Positions 1 through 7,043 of a stretch of 21,808 bases of DNA are shown here, one piece after another; within the stretch, counting starts at the first letter, position 1; the number at the start of each line of letters is the position of its first letter. Made by a program: the position numbers and the translations under genes. Below the pieces are notes generated by a model, which did no database searches, was not told the DNA's origin, and saw nothing but the letters and a program-made list of their open reading frames with translations. Origin of the DNA: a virus; the IMG/VR virus record IMGVR_UViG_3300010396_000105, positions 1 to 21,808 of that record, one strand, 5' to 3'.

Positions 1-1390
1 CCGGATAACGTGGCTCGATCGGCGTGGGCCCTTCGAGGTCCGTCAGGTAGAAAGCGCAGAGCGGTTGAATGTTGTTTTCTTCGAGGTGATCGAAGCCGGG
101 TTGAAAATCCGTACCGCCGCCGCCGAACATCTCCAGTTCGATATCGCTGGACTCAGGCGTATATTCGACCACCTTCTGAACTTCGGTGTCGATATAGACC
201 ACAATGAGCTTCTCGGGGCGCACATCCCGAACCATGCCGCGCAGTTCGCCGCCGAACTGTTCCCGCAGATGATACGTTGAGCCGCTGGTATCCACGAAGA
301 TCACCAGCGTGCCAACATGCTCTTTACACGGCCCCGGCAGGATCATATCGAACGCTGCCATATAGCGTCGATTGGGAGTATGGAAGCTCGAGCGCGTCTG
401 AATGTTGTTATCCACAAACTGCCGCGTGATTGCTACCCAATCGACACCAGGCTCGCGAGATTCTTGAAGTGCTTCCGCTAGCGCACCGGGCATTTGGCCT
501 GCTTTGGACGCTTGCCGTTCGGCCGTGCGAGCCGCCAGATCCCATTCGTCCTCGTCGCCATCCTCGCCCGGTTCTGGACCGTCTTCGAAGTCGCCCGTTG
601 GTGAATCCTGCATGGGGTACTTCGCTTCATCGTTTGAGCCGTCGCCCTGTCCATCGGCAGAGCCATCGCCCTCGTTCTCGCCGGCGTCTTCACCCCCTGA
701 CGCATCGCCTTCGCCGGACCCATTCTCTCCGTCTTGCTGATCGTCCGAATCCTCCTCGCCCGAACCGTCAGGACCGCTATCGTCCTCCTGGCCCAATTCT
801 GGACCATCGTTACCATTCTCGTCCGATTTGTCGCTATCTTGTTCCTCCTGCGACTCGTCATCCTGGCAGGATTGAGGCTCATCCGAATCGTCGTCGTCCG
901 ACTCTTTGGTATCGTCCGATTCTTGCGGCTGCGGAGCTGGCGGTTTCGGCGGTTCGTTTTGGGCTTCCCGCCAAGAGAAGATCTCTTCTGCGCTCATACC
1001 ATCGAACTGCTCATCCAGCAAAACATTGGGGCTCAGTTCGAAACCCGCGTTTTGCAAGATCAGGTTGAGCCTGTAGTCGCACGCCTCATTCCATTTGAGA
1101 TTGTCGCGGCTGCCGCGGCGCCATAGATCCTTGAGTGCCGGGTGGCCGATCTCGTGCGCCATCAGGAACTCTTTCTGCTTGGGTGTGAGCGAGCCCCAAT
1201 ACTCGGGGTTGATTTCGACACTGACGCCATCCGTGTGCGCCGTCTTAATCGAGGGATTGATCTCCCAATCGAGCTTGTACGCAAGAAACGCAAATGCCGG
1301 CACGCGATGGAGCATACGCTCGCGCGTCTGCTCGATGTCTTTGCGAAACTGCCGCTCTAGGAGGGATTCAGTCTTGGCCGCTGTTGCCAC
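1..1390 (-). CDS. vWA-domain putative metallopeptidase (COG3864/DUF2201-like), 3' end cut by window
   Basis: The frame is open from a GTG at 1390 to the left edge (about 463 codons, C-terminus missing). The GTG is chosen because GGGAG lies 8 bases upstream; it overlaps the upstream gene by 23 bases. Residues 79-83 read HEIGH, an HEXXH zinc-binding motif, followed by ALKDLWRRG and NEACDYRLN, as in the DUF2201 N-terminal metallopeptidase-like domain. Residues about 150-270 form a very acidic D/E/S/G-rich linker. A von Willebrand A domain follows: VIFVDTSGST near residue 365 is a MIDAS DxSxS motif, with GGGTDFQPGF and FYLTDLEG further on. In this family such proteins occur beside MoxR-type ATPases, as here (2854-3942). 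Protease activity is not demonstrated; the role in a phage is inferred only from context. Confidence 0.88.
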   Translation of the reverse strand, partial: MATAAKTESLLERQFRKDIEQTRERMLHRVPAFAFLAYKLDWEINPSIKTAHTDGVSVEINPEYWGSLTPKQKEFLMAHEIGHPALKDLWRRGSRDNLKWNEACDYRLNLILQNAGFELSPNVLLDEQFDGMSAEEIFSWREAQNEPPKPPAPQPQESDDTKESDDDDSDEPQSCQDDESQEEQDSDKSDENGNDGPELGQEDDSGPDGSGEEDSDDQQDGENGSGEGDASGGEDAGENEGDGSADGQGDGSNDEAKYPMQDSPTGDFEDGPEPGEDGDEDEWDLAARTAERQASKAGQMPGALAEALQESREPGVDWVAITRQFVDNNIQTRSSFHTPNRRYMAAFDMILPGPCKEHVGTLVIFVDTSGSTYHLREQFGGELRGMVRDVRPEKLIVVYIDTEVQKVVEYTPESSDIELEMFGGGGTDFQPGFDHLEENNIQPLCAFYLTDLEGPTPIEPRYP

Positions 1391-1586
1391 GTGATTCACT
1401 CCCGTACTGTTCCATCAGCCGATCGACAGTCATGTGTGATAGATCGTCGTTGCCGTCAGCTTCCGCACAATCCAGCTCATACTCCAGAACGCTCAGGGCA
1501 TTCCAGTAGAGTGTCTGGGCTTCGAGCGCGTCATCTAGCGCGGCCTGAATTGCGGGCGTATTCTCCTTGAGTTCGACCGTAGTCAT
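1368..1586 (-). CDS. Hypothetical acidic small protein (72 aa)
   Basis: The protein begins MTTVELKENTPAIQAALDDA and is acidic and predicted helical, with no recognisable domain. The ATG at 1586 is preferred over an in-frame ATG seven codons upstream, because AAAGGAACGAAA lies directly before it; the upstream start would put this ribosome-binding site inside the gene. Its end overlaps the start of the vWA gene by 23 bases in another frame, so the two are probably translationally coupled. It sits between the DUF3150-like gene and the vWA gene, so it may be an accessory of that module. This is inference from position. Confidence 0.7.
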   Translation of the reverse strand: MTTVELKENTPAIQAALDDALEAQTLYWNALSVLEYELDCAEADGNDDLSHMTVDRLMEQYGSESRGNSGQD

Positions 1587-1614
1587 TTTCGTTCCTTTCT
1601 CTGCCAATCAGCAG
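1587..1614 (-). promoter_or_regulatory. Leader unit a: short hairpin plus AAAGGAACGAAAA ribosome-binding site
   Basis: On the - strand CTGC-tgattg-GCAG (1601-1614) is followed after two bases by AAAGGAACGAAAA next to the ATG at 1586. It is one of a family of leaders in this window. This copy lacks the usual TC after CGAA and has the shortest spacing to the start codon. Confidence 0.6.
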
Positions 1615-1665
1615 GCCCGGTTGCACTCACCCGTCGAATGCAACCGTCGTCTGCTTACTAGCGCT

Positions 1666-2769
1666 TTAGTACAGATCCGCTACTTGCTCGAGGATCTCTT
1701 CGGCCTGCGCCTTCACGTCGGCTTTCAGCGGAACACTGTTTCGAACATCGGCCGCGCTGTTCGTCGTGACCAGCGTCTCGAGCTTCTTCGCAAGCGCTTC
1801 GAGTCTCGAATCACCGGTGATGTTCAATTGCGGCACGCGGCTCGCGAATCGCGCGACGGATTTGAACAGATCTTCGCGAATAGCCGTCGCTTTCTTCCCG
1901 TTCTGGATCTCCGTCAGCTCTGTCTCGAACGCTGCGAGCTTTTCCGGTGTCAACGCGCCGGGCGTCGCCAGTATCGTTTGCAGTTCGGCTTGCAGCGCGG
2001 CAACTTTCACCTGTGGATCCACGACCTCTTCATCGAGCGCGGCGGTGAGTCGCTCGATCATCGCGGCCATTTCGTCGTACAGCGTGTCCATTGCTGCCGT
2101 CACAGCGTCCTGAGCGAACTGCTTTTCTTCCGCCCGAATCTGATCGATGATGTCTCTGCTTAAATCGACCCGGATATCAGCGCCGTCTGGAATACTCATG
2201 GTGCGGAACGAGGCCCGAAACCGTGTCTTCACCTGATCGAGCGTTGGGTAATCGGTCTCGCGATAAGCACCACCCAGCAGCGTTTTGGCCCGTTCTTTGG
2301 CTTCGGCATAGCGCGATTGACCGCTTGCCCCGATAGATTCGAGTTCGCTGATGACTAACGCGTCGTACTCAGTGATCGCGTCCATGATTTCCTTACGAGC
2401 ATCCGGATAAGCCGTGGCAGCCAAGATGCGCGTGGACCAAACGTTACCCCACGGCATCGACCAGCGTTTGAATGTCGAGGTGATCTTGTTCGCGGCCGTC
2501 CGCAGCTTCGCCAGAGACTCTTTCGGCAGCACGCTTTTCGTCGCGCGAATCAACTCCGCGTCCTGAATGCCGTTGTCGAAGACAAGCTGATCGCGCAGAT
2601 CTTCCGCCGTCACTTGCGCCGACCATTCCTTCACATTCACGATGACCAGTAGGGCTCGACTGCGAATGTCTACATGGCCTCGCGTGGGAGCTTCCGGTGT
2701 GCCAGGCGTTTGCTCTGGCGCGTTCAGCCGAACAGTCACATGCCGGCGTTTTCTCGGTTCACGTTTCAT
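1666..2769 (-). CDS. DUF3150-like helical protein of the MoxR/vWA module (367 aa)
   Basis: The protein starts MKREPRKRRHVTVRLN; the ATG at 2769 is chosen because AAAGGAACGAATC lies at 2777-2789. An in-frame start 18 codons upstream would translate the leader itself. After a basic N-terminal tail and a strand-like segment (SRALLVIVNVKEWSAQVT) the protein is almost all helical and charged, with EL/AE-rich coiled-coil-like stretches to the C-terminus. The order and content (segments such as LRTAANKITSTFKRWSMPWG and YDALVISELESIG) resemble DUF3150 proteins, which I know from ATPase-DUF3150-vWA gene trios in phages and mobile elements. I assign this from architecture and neighbours, not a profile search. 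A substrate adaptor or scaffold for the ATPase/vWA pair is plausible but unproven. Confidence 0.65.
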   Translation of the reverse strand: MKREPRKRRHVTVRLNAPEQTPGTPEAPTRGHVDIRSRALLVIVNVKEWSAQVTAEDLRDQLVFDNGIQDAELIRATKSVLPKESLAKLRTAANKITSTFKRWSMPWGNVWSTRILAATAYPDARKEIMDAITEYDALVISELESIGASGQSRYAEAKERAKTLLGGAYRETDYPTLDQVKTRFRASFRTMSIPDGADIRVDLSRDIIDQIRAEEKQFAQDAVTAAMDTLYDEMAAMIERLTAALDEEVVDPQVKVAALQAELQTILATPGALTPEKLAAFETELTEIQNGKKATAIREDLFKSVARFASRVPQLNITGDSRLEALAKKLETLVTTNSAADVRNSVPLKADVKAQAEEILEQVADLY

Positions 2770-2776
2770 TGGTTTC

Positions 2777-2809
2777 GATTCGTTCCTTTCTGTTTCCCCG
2801 ATCTTCGGG
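2777..2809 (-). promoter_or_regulatory. Leader unit b: hairpin plus AAAGGAACGAATC
   Basis: On the - strand CCCGA-aga-TCGGG (2797-2809, 5-bp stem) is followed by seven bases and then AAAGGAACGAATC (2777-2789), seven bases before the ATG at 2769. The same core occurs before several other genes in the window. Confidence 0.6.
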
Positions 2810-2853
2810 CTTGCAGCGCCCACGTTTACAATGAGCGCTGTGTAGTCCGGCTA

Positions 2854-3942
2854 TCAGGCTGCGAAGGACCAGTTAATGCTCGAATTGGTGAATAGGTCCG
2901 GCCGCTTGGCTGCCCAGGCGGTATACTGCGGCGTCGCTGTCACTTTCTTGCCATGCTTGCCAACCGCCATGTGCATCAGCAGAGTATCGAACTCGCTCGG
3001 CAGCCGCTCCGCATATTTGCGAATTGCCGAGAACTTCACCGGATCGCCCGAGTGATAGGCCAGCGCTCCGCACACGGCATACAGGATCGACGGGTTATCG
3101 GGTATCCGGGCCGTCGTCGGATTCTTGAGAATGTCGTCCGGCCGGATATTCGCCATGTAGATCTGAAAGAACGTCATGAACTGCCGCCCCACTGCGGATC
3201 CAACGCTGCCGACCACGTCCGCTTCGATCAGCCGTTCTGTCACCTGTAGCCTCAAAGCTACAGTCAGCGATTCACTGAACATCGCCCAGGTACGTGGATT
3301 GGCTGAAGACTTCAGCTTAGGATCGAACAGGTGAAGCATCTCCGGATGCAGCCGCAGGAACGCGATCACGGCCGGCTCGATCTCGTTCTGTGCCGCCCAT
3401 TCGCACCAATCGTCCAGATCAGGGATCACACACACATGCTTGAAACGAAGATTGAATGCGGAGCTGGTTCGAATCACCCCGGGATCATCCTCGTAGTTGC
3501 CGGCCACGAGTGTGACCATCTCGCTCGGCAGCTGATGTTCGCCGATCACCTTATCCCGCACCGGCTGCAGGGCGACATTGAGCATTTGCATGTTGTTGCG
3601 ATTCACTTCATCAATGAACCATACGCATTTTCCGGCATCCGCTGGCGGGATGAACGCTGGGCGCCGATAGCCTGATTGATCGTCCCCGATATTCTTGGGC
3701 ATCCCGTACAGGTCCACCACGTCGCGCCCAAGGAGCCTGGTCTCGAAGTATTTCCGGCCACTCGCGACGCTGACGCGGCGAATGACTTCGGTCTTGCCTA
3801 CCCCTGGATCGCCCCACAGGAATACAGGCTGCCCAGCCTCAATCTGAATCTGCAGGAATGCTTTGCATTCCGACATCTTTAGCGTGATTAATTCGTCCTG
3901 AAGCGGCGGTTTTCGGCCGATTTGTGCCCCATTTCGACTCAT
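2854..3942 (-). CDS. MoxR-type AAA+ ATPase (362 aa)
   Basis: This is a single AAA+ domain of the MoxR type. Walker A GDPGVGKT is at residues 44-51 and Walker B VWFIDE at 107-112. A sensor-1 asparagine lies in VAGNYED (N149), and an NLRFKHV segment follows near 164-170, where MoxR proteins carry NRF. The segment GRDVVDLYGMPK (72-83) and WCEWAAQNEI also match MoxR/COG0714 proteins, which are chaperone-like ATPases working with vWA-domain partners; such a partner is encoded downstream (1-1390). The ATG at 3942 has AAAGGAAACGAATC upstream (3948-3961). The enzyme is expected to be cytoplasmic and hexameric. Its target is unknown, but the three-gene set makes activation or remodelling of a protein by the vWA/HEXXH partner the best guess. 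Confidence 0.92.
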   Translation of the reverse strand: MSRNGAQIGRKPPLQDELITLKMSECKAFLQIQIEAGQPVFLWGDPGVGKTEVIRRVSVASGRKYFETRLLGRDVVDLYGMPKNIGDDQSGYRRPAFIPPADAGKCVWFIDEVNRNNMQMLNVALQPVRDKVIGEHQLPSEMVTLVAGNYEDDPGVIRTSSAFNLRFKHVCVIPDLDDWCEWAAQNEIEPAVIAFLRLHPEMLHLFDPKLKSSANPRTWAMFSESLTVALRLQVTERLIEADVVGSVGSAVGRQFMTFFQIYMANIRPDDILKNPTTARIPDNPSILYAVCGALAYHSGDPVKFSAIRKYAERLPSEFDTLLMHMAVGKHGKKVTATPQYTAWAAKRPDLFTNSSINWSFAA

Positions 3943-3947
3943 TATTT

Positions 3948-3988
3948 GATTCGTTTCCTTTCTTTCGTTTACCTTCCCGATCGCCGGG
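3948..3988 (-). promoter_or_regulatory. Leader unit c: hairpin plus AAAGGAAACGAATC
   Basis: The core at 3948-3961 has one extra A compared with the other copies. Upstream on the - strand lies CCCG-gcgat-CGGG (3976-3988). It precedes the MoxR-type ATPase start, with five bases between the core and the ATG. Confidence 0.55.
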
Positions 3989-4031
3989 CTCTGAGCCCAA
4001 AACTTAACAAATAGCTGTCTGTTAAGTTTTG
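3986..4031. repeat. Nested perfect inverted repeats in the gap before the ATPase gene
   Basis: GGGCTC-t-GAGCCC (3986-3998) is directly joined to a second perfect repeat, CAAAACTTAACA (3998-4009) and TGTTAAGTTTTG (4020-4031), with a 10-base spacer. The 12-bp arms are AT-rich and carry no T-tract on the - strand, so this is not a classic terminator. It may be an RNA-processing hairpin or a protein-binding operator between the two parts of the leftward operon. Confidence 0.7.
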
Positions 4032-4045
4032 AGCCAGCTGTCCGA

Positions 4046-4333
4046 TTACCAGGTCACGCGCACGACGGTGATGATGTCTTCCATTTCTCGGTCGACAGCA
4101 AATCGCGTGGCGAACATCTCGCTGAGGATGGCCGTTCGAATGTCGTGAGCTTCGTTCTCGTCGTAGGGCATCGCTTGCCCGCGGGATGTGAACTGATGCC
4201 CGTCCCAATAACCGTTCACGCCGTCGTGCACCGTAAATGCCGGCCACACGATGTGAAAGTCGGCTTGTGTACGGCCGATCGCCGGAAACTGGCTGATATC
4301 GCCCGGGTCGCCTTCGTGCCAAGGCCGGCTCAA
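4046..4333 (-). CDS. Hypothetical protein (95 aa)
   Basis: No family is recognised. The protein has an aromatic-rich N-terminal half (FHIVWPAFTVHDGVNGYWDG) and an acidic helical C-terminal half ending in EDIITVVRVTW. The start is TTG at 4333, inside the stop region of the upstream gene (TTGA overlap), which suggests translational coupling; the only other in-frame start, at MPYDENEAHD, would remove half the protein. It is the last gene before the inverted-repeat gap that precedes the ATPase gene. Confidence 0.65.
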   Translation of the reverse strand: MSRPWHEGDPGDISQFPAIGRTQADFHIVWPAFTVHDGVNGYWDGHQFTSRGQAMPYDENEAHDIRTAILSEMFATRFAVDREMEDIITVVRVTW

Positions 4334-4839
4334 GACTTCACCGCCTTAGTGTCAAACTCCCCCGCTGTTCCTTCCTCGCCGCATCTGCGGCAGATCATCA
4401 AGCTATTGTCGCTCCAGGCGTGCCCGGCTTCCGGATCGAGTGCCGTTTTCGTCTCGCCATCCTCGAACTGCTCGAGATCGGCAGTCGCTTGCACCACCAC
4501 CGCTAACTCATTGGTGCACTTGCACGCCGGACATCGGTATCGAAACCGGCTCTCTGGCGGATCATTGAGCCCATTTCTTAGCGCAACTTCATAGAGAAGC
4601 GCTACGAGGCGCTGGCGGTCCTGACTAACGATCTGGTCTTCTGGAAGCTCAAGCAGATATCGAGTCCCGTCCGATGGTCCGTCCGATGGTCCGTTGGGTG
4701 GCAATTGCTCGATATACCATTGATCCGCATAGACCAGGACAAACTCTGCTTCATCCTCGGCCTGATAGCCGCCGTTTTTCGCAAGCACGTGGGGTCGAAC
4801 AAACCTTACGCTTGCTTCGAATTCACTGAGTGTCATCAT
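4330..4839 (-). CDS. Hypothetical protein with C-terminal zinc ribbon (169 aa)
   Basis: It starts MMTLSEFEASVRFVRPHVLA; the first ATG (4839) overlaps the upstream stop as ATGA. The C-terminal half carries two cysteine pairs, CPACKC and CRRC, about 45 residues apart, forming a likely zinc-binding ribbon. In the middle a perfect 12-base tandem repeat (4667-4690) encodes GPSDGPSD, probably a flexible linker that can change length by slippage. No enzyme motif is seen. The frame stays open well upstream of 4839, but that extension runs antisense to nothing useful and overlaps the upstream gene, so the shorter form is preferred. Confidence 0.7.
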   Translation of the reverse strand: MMTLSEFEASVRFVRPHVLAKNGGYQAEDEAEFVLVYADQWYIEQLPPNGPSDGPSDGTRYLLELPEDQIVSQDRQRLVALLYEVALRNGLNDPPESRFRYRCPACKCTNELAVVVQATADLEQFEDGETKTALDPEAGHAWSDNSLMICRRCGEEGTAGEFDTKAVKS

Positions 4840-5051
4840 TTGGTCTCCCGATCCGGTCTCCCGAATGCTTTCTCGCGCGCTCGATCTCGCGCGGCGCGGA
4901 AGTTGTCTCGAATGCTCACCGCTTGGTCTACCAGTTCGCGAGCCTGCGGAAGCCCGCCCAACTCGATAATGATGCTTTCCAGAAACACGTGGACAGCGCC
5001 CGCTTCCAGGGAAAGCTCTTGATACGCGCCTAATGGATTCGTACCTGCCAT
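4836..5051 (-). CDS. Hypothetical small helical protein (71 aa)
   Basis: It begins MAGTNPLGAYQELSLEAGAV, with two predicted helices; the second is rich in A, R and E (SIRDNFRAARDRAREKAFG). No family is recognised. The ATG at 5051 follows AAAGGAACGAATT by two bases, and the stop codon is overlapped by the next gene (ATGA at 4836-4839). It lies inside the leftward operon, and its neighbours on both sides carry cysteine-pair ribbons or are unknown. Confidence 0.68.
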   Translation of the reverse strand: MAGTNPLGAYQELSLEAGAVHVFLESIIIELGGLPQARELVDQAVSIRDNFRAARDRAREKAFGRPDRETK

Positions 5052-5053
5052 TC

Positions 5054-5092
5054 AATTCGTTCCTTTCTCTGTTGTACTCCCGAATCACCGGG
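5054..5092 (-). promoter_or_regulatory. Leader unit d: hairpin plus AAAGGAACGAATT
   Basis: On the - strand CCCG-gtgatt-CGGG (5079-5092) precedes the core AAAGGAACGAATT (5054-5066), which is two bases from the ATG at 5051. The last base of the core differs (T for C). Confidence 0.58.
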
Positions 5093-5131
5093 TGAAGTGC
5101 CGCGCCTGCGGAGAACGCGGCAAACATCCGG

Positions 5132-5383
5132 TTACTTGGGGCGACCCATCGTCCTGATCTGTTCCGCAAGGATTCCGTAGTCGATTCCCGCCGCCTCTTC
5201 TGGAAGGACACCGAGGCGGGCGTTATACCGCTTCTTGAACTCATCCCAAATCTCCGGAAACGCGAGCTGTAGCCGCCCGAGGTTTTGAGTGTCAGCTTTC
5301 CGCATAGCAGCCATAATCAGGGAGCTAAATGGCGGGTCTTCGGCGCTTATTAAACTCGAGTAGTGGTAAGAATGTAGACTCAT
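5132..5383 (-). CDS. Hypothetical protein (83 aa)
   Basis: The sequence MSLHSYHYSSLISAEDPPFS is followed by a helical segment with LGRLQLAFPEIWDEFKKRY, reminiscent of small phage proteins that regulate or pack against a larger partner, but no family can be named. Its start overlaps the upstream stop as ATGA (5380-5383), so it is probably translated by coupling from the zinc-ribbon gene. An internal ATG (MAAMRKAD) is possible but has no better ribosome-binding site. Confidence 0.65.
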   Translation of the reverse strand: MSLHSYHYSSLISAEDPPFSSLIMAAMRKADTQNLGRLQLAFPEIWDEFKKRYNARLGVLPEEAAGIDYGILAEQIRTMGRPK

Positions 5384-5862
5384 AGGGCAACTCCGTGGGC
5401 AGCGAGCAACTCTCTCAGCGCTGCCAGCTCGGCGAGCTGAGCTTTCATGACCGTGTTCACGCCCGATCCACTGCCGCGCTTGCGCGGCGTTGGTTGACCA
5501 AGCCTCGCATCCATCGCCTTGTTCTGGGCGATTCGTCTCTCCATCTGTTCTCGTGGGGTTAGAAGGTGATACGCCGGTGATTCATTGCCTAGCGTCTGCT
5601 GGGCAGCGAGCATCTCGGCCCGATTCTGCTTTCGTCTTGTCTCGGCCGCCGATTCATAAGGCGCCGGCTTATCCGTGATCCAGCAACGCTCATCTTTGGC
5701 TGAACACGACCAGCAGTAATGCCACCAACCGAGTGCGCCTGGCTGAACGGCTCGGAAGACGTCCTCCGATCCACAGTACGCGCATCCCTTGAAGTATGAG
5801 CCGACTTTGTAATACAGCTTCGTCTCGCGCCAAGCGACTGGATGAACGGTCCGGACGGCCAT
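5380..5862 (-). CDS. Zinc-ribbon protein with coiled-coil tail (160 aa)
   Basis: The N-terminal third has CAYCGSEDVF and, about 23 residues on, CWSCSAKDERC, giving a CxxC...CxxC zinc ribbon. The remainder is helical and rich in A, R, Q and E (REQMERRIAQNKAMDARLG), with a basic stretch TPRKRGSGSG before a final leucine-rich helix. Nucleic-acid binding is plausible from the ribbon plus basic patch but is not shown. The ATG at 5862 is only two bases after the stop of a 50-residue gene, and its own stop is overlapped by the next gene. Confidence 0.72.
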   Translation of the reverse strand: MAVRTVHPVAWRETKLYYKVGSYFKGCAYCGSEDVFRAVQPGALGWWHYCWSCSAKDERCWITDKPAPYESAAETRRKQNRAEMLAAQQTLGNESPAYHLLTPREQMERRIAQNKAMDARLGQPTPRKRGSGSGVNTVMKAQLAELAALRELLAAHGVAL

Positions 5863-5864
5863 CT

Positions 5865-6017
5865 TTAACCGCGCCTCCCGATTTTCACCAACCGCGCAGA
5901 GGAAACGTAGACTTCAGCCATAGCTAAACTCTCGGCTCTCCTTCCGCTGATCGGACCACCCCAAAGGATTCTCACAAAGAAATCAACATCCTTCAAATAC
6001 TTCACTATTAGATTCAT
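5865..6017 (-). CDS. Hypothetical small protein (50 aa), first gene of leftward operon
   Basis: The frame reads MNLIVKYLKDVDFFVRILWG and ends VKIGRRG. AAAGGGATGG (6022-6031) is four bases upstream of the ATG at 6017, a good ribosome-binding site. The stop is two bases from the next ATG, so the gene is in register with the operon. No domain is recognised. It is the first gene after the candidate promoter near 6168. Confidence 0.6.
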   Translation of the reverse strand: MNLIVKYLKDVDFFVRILWGGPISGRRAESLAMAEVYVSSARLVKIGRRG

Positions 6018-6021
6018 ATAT

Positions 6022-6072
6022 CCATCCCTTTCTCTTCCTGTGTCCTCACTGCCCGTCCACCGCGCAGCGGTG
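6022..6072 (-). promoter_or_regulatory. Leader unit e: perfect hairpin plus AAAGGGATGG
   Basis: On the - strand CACCGC-tgc-GCGGTG (6058-6072, 6-bp stem) precedes AAAGGGATGG (6022-6031) and the ATG at 6017. The hairpin-then-purine-core arrangement matches the other leaders, but the core is divergent. Confidence 0.5.
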
Positions 6073-6163
6073 AACCGTCAGCTTCTCAGTCTTTACGAAC
6101 GAACTCGTCCTGACCATACGCACCTATCCCAGGTTTTCTGGCTGGTTGAAAGTGACACACTTC

Positions 6164-6172
6164 ATTGTATCA
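6164..6172 (-). promoter_or_regulatory. Candidate extended -10 promoter for the leftward operon
   Basis: The - strand reads TGATACAAT, an extended -10 (TGnTACAAT). A weak -35-like TTCTCA lies 17 bases upstream of TACAAT. Transcription would start about 140 bases before the first gene (ATG 6017). The sequence match is good at the -10 only. Confidence 0.4.
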
Positions 6173-6561
6173 GGGCATACTGGAAGTGAGAAGCATAAAA
6201 AGTACTGTTTTCAAGCACATGGCCGATTGGGATATTGACGGTCGCAATTCCGTTCTGTGCTTTCCCCGAATCGATACGGACGCGCGAATCACAGCGAGAG
6301 GCACGGAAGAAAAACCGCCGCCGCGCTCGTCACAAACGCGAGAGAACCGATTTCTGTCGGCGCGTATATAACAATGGTCTTCTGAGACGAAAGCGGCCGC
6401 TCGAGCTGCTTGGTGAGCGAAAACGTAATGCCGTGATATCAAAACGGGCTAGATTCACGCAAAACAGCCGATTTCGTAAGTACGTTGCGAATGAACCACT
6501 TAGTCACGGTCGCTCACGGGACGAGTATCGCGTTTGCGAAGAGGCCCAAACGTGAAGCGAC

Positions 6562-6660
6562 TGTACCACTAATGTGCACTTGTGGAACGGTTTTCTGCCA
6601 GAGTGACTGTCAATAGAATCAGTTACTTAGGCTCACAGCTAGAGGTACATTTGTGGTACA
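6562..6660. repeat. Inverted pair of 16-17-bp sites, possible operators
   Basis: TGTACCACTAATGTGC is on the + strand at 6562-6577. TGTACCACAAATGTACC is on the - strand at 6644-6660. The two copies share 14 of 16 positions, face each other and are about 65 bases apart. Paired operator-like sites between two operons suggest a repressor or activator target, but no matching regulator is identified. Confidence 0.5.
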
Positions 6661-6864
6661 TTTTGTCCAAGTCAGAAATGACTTCCTACAGCGGCCATCG
6701 GCGCGGGCTCTAACCATGCCCCAAAGCTGGCCGTTCTTTTTAACGAGCCATCCCATCGTCGAGCGAGGGATACGCAAGACCGCCGACGTAGCGCCTCGGC
6801 ATGGGATTCGGTTAGGGCTGGCGTTCGAGCGCGTGGCTCCAGGCCGCAGTCCGCCTGGTGAATG

Positions 6865-6882
6865 GGGGAGCCGAAGCTCCCC
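6865..6882 (-). terminator. Stable UUCG hairpin at the end of the short leftward operon
   Basis: On the - strand GGGGAGC-TTCG-GCTCCCC forms a 7-bp stem closed by a UUCG tetraloop, two bases after the stop of the 52-residue gene. There is no T-tract after it (CATTCACC follows), so it may stabilise or process the 3' end rather than terminate intrinsically. Confidence 0.5.
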
Positions 6883-6884
6883 GA

Positions 6885-7043
6885 TTAGTGAATGGCCGCT
6901 AGCAGCCGGCCGAGATTAGTGGCGATCGTGTGCATCGCATCGGCGCCCAGGTTACTCGTCACGAGTCCCAGGATCGCGAAGTAGAGCAGGAACGCCGCGA
7001 GCGTGGTCGTGCGAGCGAGATAGTCCCTGCAGCGTTGAATCAC
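6885..7043 (-). CDS. Small single-span membrane protein (52 aa)
   Basis: The frame reads MIQRCRDYLARTTLAAFLLY, with a hydrophobic segment of about 20 residues (LAAFLLYFAILGLVTSNLGA) after a basic N-terminus, so one membrane span with the N-terminus in the cytoplasm is likely. The GTG start at 7043 overlaps the upstream stop (GTGA), and GGGAG lies 9 bases upstream. It is the last gene of a three-gene leftward operon of very small proteins. Function is unknown; small phage membrane proteins can be holin-like, antiholin or superinfection-exclusion factors, but nothing here decides between them. Confidence 0.62.
   Translation of the reverse strand: MIQRCRDYLARTTTLAAFLLYFAILGLVTSNLGADAMHTIATNLGRLLAAIH

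Larger units (their letters stand above)
6173..6884. other. Non-coding or undecided stretch between two leftward operons
   Basis: No convincing gene is seen. Open frames on the + strand (for example 6235-6555) are arginine-rich without a ribosome-binding site and look accidental. A 45-codon - strand frame (6756-6619, starting MGWLVKKNGQLWGMVRARAD) has a faint likeness to N-termini of phage-type integrases, but it is short and lacks a ribosome-binding site. A second - strand extended -10-like TGTTATATA occurs near 6368-6376. The stretch also holds the inverted site pair at 6562-6660. Confidence 0.4.

Noticed and set aside
430-1068. 212-codon + strand frame opposite the vWA gene
   Set aside because: It is the complement of the acidic D/E/S linker, giving an artificial R/P/H-rich translation.
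6235-6555. Open + strand frame of 106 codons
   Set aside because: Very arginine-rich, no ribosome-binding site, composition unlike neighbouring genes, and it crosses promoter- and operator-like sequence.
6619-6756. 45-codon - strand frame with faint integrase-like N-terminus
   Set aside because: Too short, no ribosome-binding site, and the likeness rests on a few residues; no catalytic part of an integrase is present in the window.
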